A stretch of DNA of 5,496 nt. Origin: an uncultured Coriobacteriaceae bacterium (lineage in GTDB: Bacteria; Actinomycetota; Coriobacteriia; Coriobacteriales; Eggerthellaceae). The stretch covers positions 1-5,496 of the forward strand of contig CAMORQ010000152.1 of the NCBI GenBank assembly GCA_946623915.1, written 5' to 3'. Made by a program: the position numbers and the translations under genes. Below, piece by piece: positions 3,837 to 5,496 of this stretch (positions within the stretch are counted from its first letter, which is position 1; each line of letters opens with the position of its first letter). Below the pieces are notes generated by a model. The model searched no databases, was not told the origin of the DNA, and saw nothing but the letters and a program-made list of their open reading frames with translations.

Positions 3837-5496
3837 ATGAAAGCAAGCATCATGAAAAGGAAGATAGGTGGTGCCGTGTCCGCTGCTTTGCTCGGATCGG
3901 CACTGGCCCTGACTGCCTGTGCTGGCGGGGCGGCTTCGTCCGGAGCTTCGACGTCTGCCAGCAGCGCCGCTGAAGCAGCTGCCTCGTCGGCGGCAAGCGC
4001 GGCTGCATCCGAATCGCAGGCATCGTCGGCCCAGGAGTCTTCGGCACAGACCAACTCGTCGAGCGAGGCGGCGTCCGCATCGACTTCCGCATCGTCTGCC
4101 GCCACGTCCATCGGCCCGGCTCCCACGGAAGCCGACATCACCATCAACGAAACGCTCGAAGACACCGGCGACGGCACGCATGCCATCGAAGTGGACGGAA
4201 CCACCGAAAGCTACAGCAATACCGCAGTGAACAAGACAGGCGAAGCCGACGGCGACGAGGCCGACTTCTACGGCGAAAACGCTGCTATTTTCGCCACGAA
4301 CGGCGCCACGCTCGACTTGACCCAGATGGTTGTGAAAACGAACGGCACGCACGCCAACGCCGTGTTCAGCTACGGTGAAGGAACGACTGTGAACGTGTCC
4401 GATTCCGTCATCGAAACCACCGGCAACTGCTCGGGTGGTTTGATGACCACGGGCGGCGGCACGATGAACGCCACGAACCTGAACATCCACACGACGGGCA
4501 ACTCTTCGGCGGCCATCCGTTCCGACCGCGGAGGCGGAACGGTGAACGTCACGGGCGGCAGCTACGTTACCGACGGTACGGGGTCTCCGGTCATTTACTC
4601 GACGGCCGACATCACTGTGGCCGATGCGACGCTCGAGTCCACCGCGTCCCAGGGCGTCGTCGTGGAAGGCAAGAACTCCGTGACTCTCAACGACGTGAAC
4701 CTGGTCGCCTCCAACACCACCAAGAACTCCGATAAATCCGACTACTACCAGGCCGTGATGATTTACCAGTCCATGTCCGGCGATGCGGCAGAAGGCGCCT
4801 CTTCGTTCGCCATGAACGGCGGCACGCTTACCAACAAGAACGGCGACGTGTTCTTCGTGAACAACACGGTGACCACCATTTCGCTCGATGGCGCTTCAAT
4901 CGTCAACGAAGGCGACGGCGTGTTCCTGCGCGCGGCGGCGGCCGGATGGGGCAACGAAGGCAGCAATGGCGGCCAGGTGACGCTGAACGCTTCCGGCCAG
5001 ACGATCGACGGTGACATGTTGGTCGATGAGGTTTCCAACCTGAACCTGTACCTGGCCGACGGATCTGCGTTCAACGGCGCGATCAACCCCGACGGGCAGG
5101 CGGGCGACGTGTACGTGGAACTCTCCGGCGGCTCCACCTGGACGCTGAGCGCGGATTCCTACGTGAAGAGCCTCACCTGCGATGCCGACAGCATCGACCT
5201 GAACGGCCACACCCTCTACGTCGATGGCAAAGCTTACGAAGCAGGAACGGCATCCACCGGCTCTGCCATCGAAGTCGTCGTGCAATCCGGCGGCCAAGGC
5301 GCTGGCGGCACGCCTCCTAGCGGCGGGCAGGGTGGACCTTCCGGCTCCGGCGGCACGCCTCCCGAAAAGCCCAGCGGCGATGGCGGCACGCCTCCCGAAG
5401 GTGCTGGTGGCACGCCTCCTAGCGGCGGAGCGGGCGGCACTTCTCCCGCCAAGCCCGGCGAGTCCGGCAGCACGGGTGCAACAGACAGTGCAAGCG
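3837..5496 (+). CDS. Secreted lipoprotein with Ser/Ala linker, probable right-handed beta-helix and Gly/Pro repeat tail; 3' truncated
   Basis: The frame is open from ATG 3837 to the window edge, giving at least 553 residues. A basic start (MKRKIGG) and a hydrophobic stretch lead to the lipobox LTAC with Cys28. The mature protein should thus be lipid-anchored on the outer face of the membrane. Residues 29-92 are almost entirely Ser and Ala with some Glu, Gln and Thr, a flexible wall-spanning linker. From about residue 97 to 480 the chain is rich in Gly, Asn, Thr, Asp and Val. It repeats a loose pattern of short beta strands (such as GGTVNVTGGSYVT and ADITVADATLEST) about every 20-24 residues, typical of right-handed parallel beta-helix surface proteins. 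No catalytic motif is evident. From residue 490 it turns into GGTPP repeats. The protein has its own promoter and is not part of the upstream operon. Adhesion or glycan binding is plausible, but the function is not established. Confidence 0.85.
   Translation, partial: MKASIMKRKIGGAVSAALLGSALALTACAGGAASSGASTSASSAAEAAASSAASAAASESQASSAQESSAQTNSSSEAASASTSASSAATSIGPAPTEADITINETLEDTGDGTHAIEVDGTTESYSNTAVNKTGEADGDEADFYGENAAIFATNGATLDLTQMVVKTNGTHANAVFSYGEGTTVNVSDSVIETTGNCSGGLMTTGGGTMNATNLNIHTTGNSSAAIRSDRGGGTVNVTGGSYVTDGTGSPVIYSTADITVADATLESTASQGVVVEGKNSVTLNDVNLVASNTTKNSDKSDYYQAVMIYQSMSGDAAEGASSFAMNGGTLTNKNGDVFFVNNTVTTISLDGASIVNEGDGVFLRAAAAGWGNEGSNGGQVTLNASGQTIDGDMLVDEVSNLNLYLADGSAFNGAINPDGQAGDVYVELSGGSTWTLSADSYVKSLTCDADSIDLNGHTLYVDGKAYEAGTASTGSAIEVVVQSGGQGAGGTPPSGGQGGPSGSGGTPPEKPSGDGGTPPEGAGGTPPSGGAGGTSPAKPGESGSTGATDSAS
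5301..5447 (+). repeat. Gly-Gly-Thr-Pro-Pro coding repeats in the lipoprotein tail
   Basis: GGTPP is encoded at 5304, 5349, 5382 and 5406, with a variant GGTSP at 5433. The units are 45, 33, 24 and 27 bases apart, so they are irregular but in frame. At the DNA level 5301-5326 and 5403-5428 are 26-bp direct repeats with one mismatch, sharing the exact 20-mer GGCACGCCTCCTAGCGGCGG. The tail is probably disordered and may vary in length by slippage. It continues towards the window edge as a Gly/Ser/Pro-rich stretch. Confidence 0.8.

Noticed and set aside
3780..4490. - strand open frames under the lipoprotein start (236 and 143 codons)
   Set aside because: They are antisense to the signal peptide, lipobox and Ser/Ala linker. 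The second is an Ala/Asp/Ser-rich mirror of the linker.
5234..5473. Pro/Gly-rich - strand open frame of 79 codons
   Set aside because: It is the reverse reading of the GGTPP repeat DNA, which gives a Gly/Pro pattern on both strands.

Overview
This is a high-GC bacterial window. Its genes are GC-rich at third codon positions and each coding gene starts behind a good AGGAG-type ribosome binding site. The parts (a DltA/DltC-like pair, a lipobox lipoprotein, and an extracytoplasmic enzyme with many cysteines) suit a Gram-positive-type actinobacterium. The combination reminds me most of gut Coriobacteriia such as Eggerthellaceae. That placement is an inference, because no marker gene is present.

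Positions 2-3551 hold four same-strand genes that look like one operon for acylating a cell-envelope polymer. They are the 3' end of an MBOAT acyltransferase, a membrane-anchored SGNH/DltD-like transferase, a DltA-like adenylation enzyme and a DltC-like carrier protein. The order is B-D-A-C rather than the usual dlt order (X)-A-B-C-D, and no separate dltX is visible. Instead the MBOAT protein ends in FLYANF, which fits the C-terminal F-x-Y-x-x-F 'acyl shuttle' hexapeptide known from DltX and from fused MBOATs. The start codon of the SGNH gene lies inside the codons of that motif. Proposed flow: the ligase activates a small amino acid and loads it on the carrier (Ser36); the MBOAT moves it across the membrane onto its terminal tyrosine; the SGNH enzyme (Ser56, Asp319, His322) passes it to a surface polymer. 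The adenylation pocket keeps the amino-group-binding Asp but has Ser where D-alanine-specific DltA has Cys, so the cargo may not be D-alanine.

Positions 3552-3836 are non-coding and comparatively AT-rich. They hold two copies of a stem-loop (probable terminator region), a 19-bp perfect palindrome, a row of 11-bp-spaced TTCAG repeats like an OmpR/PhoB-family binding site, and a TACTAT -10 box placed correctly behind those repeats.

From 3837 to the right edge runs the start of a separate gene for a secreted lipoprotein. It has a lipobox Cys28, a Ser/Ala linker, a probable right-handed beta-helix, and a Gly-Gly-Thr-Pro-Pro repeat tail. The gene is cut by the window end. No RNA genes, CRISPR arrays or mobile elements were seen.
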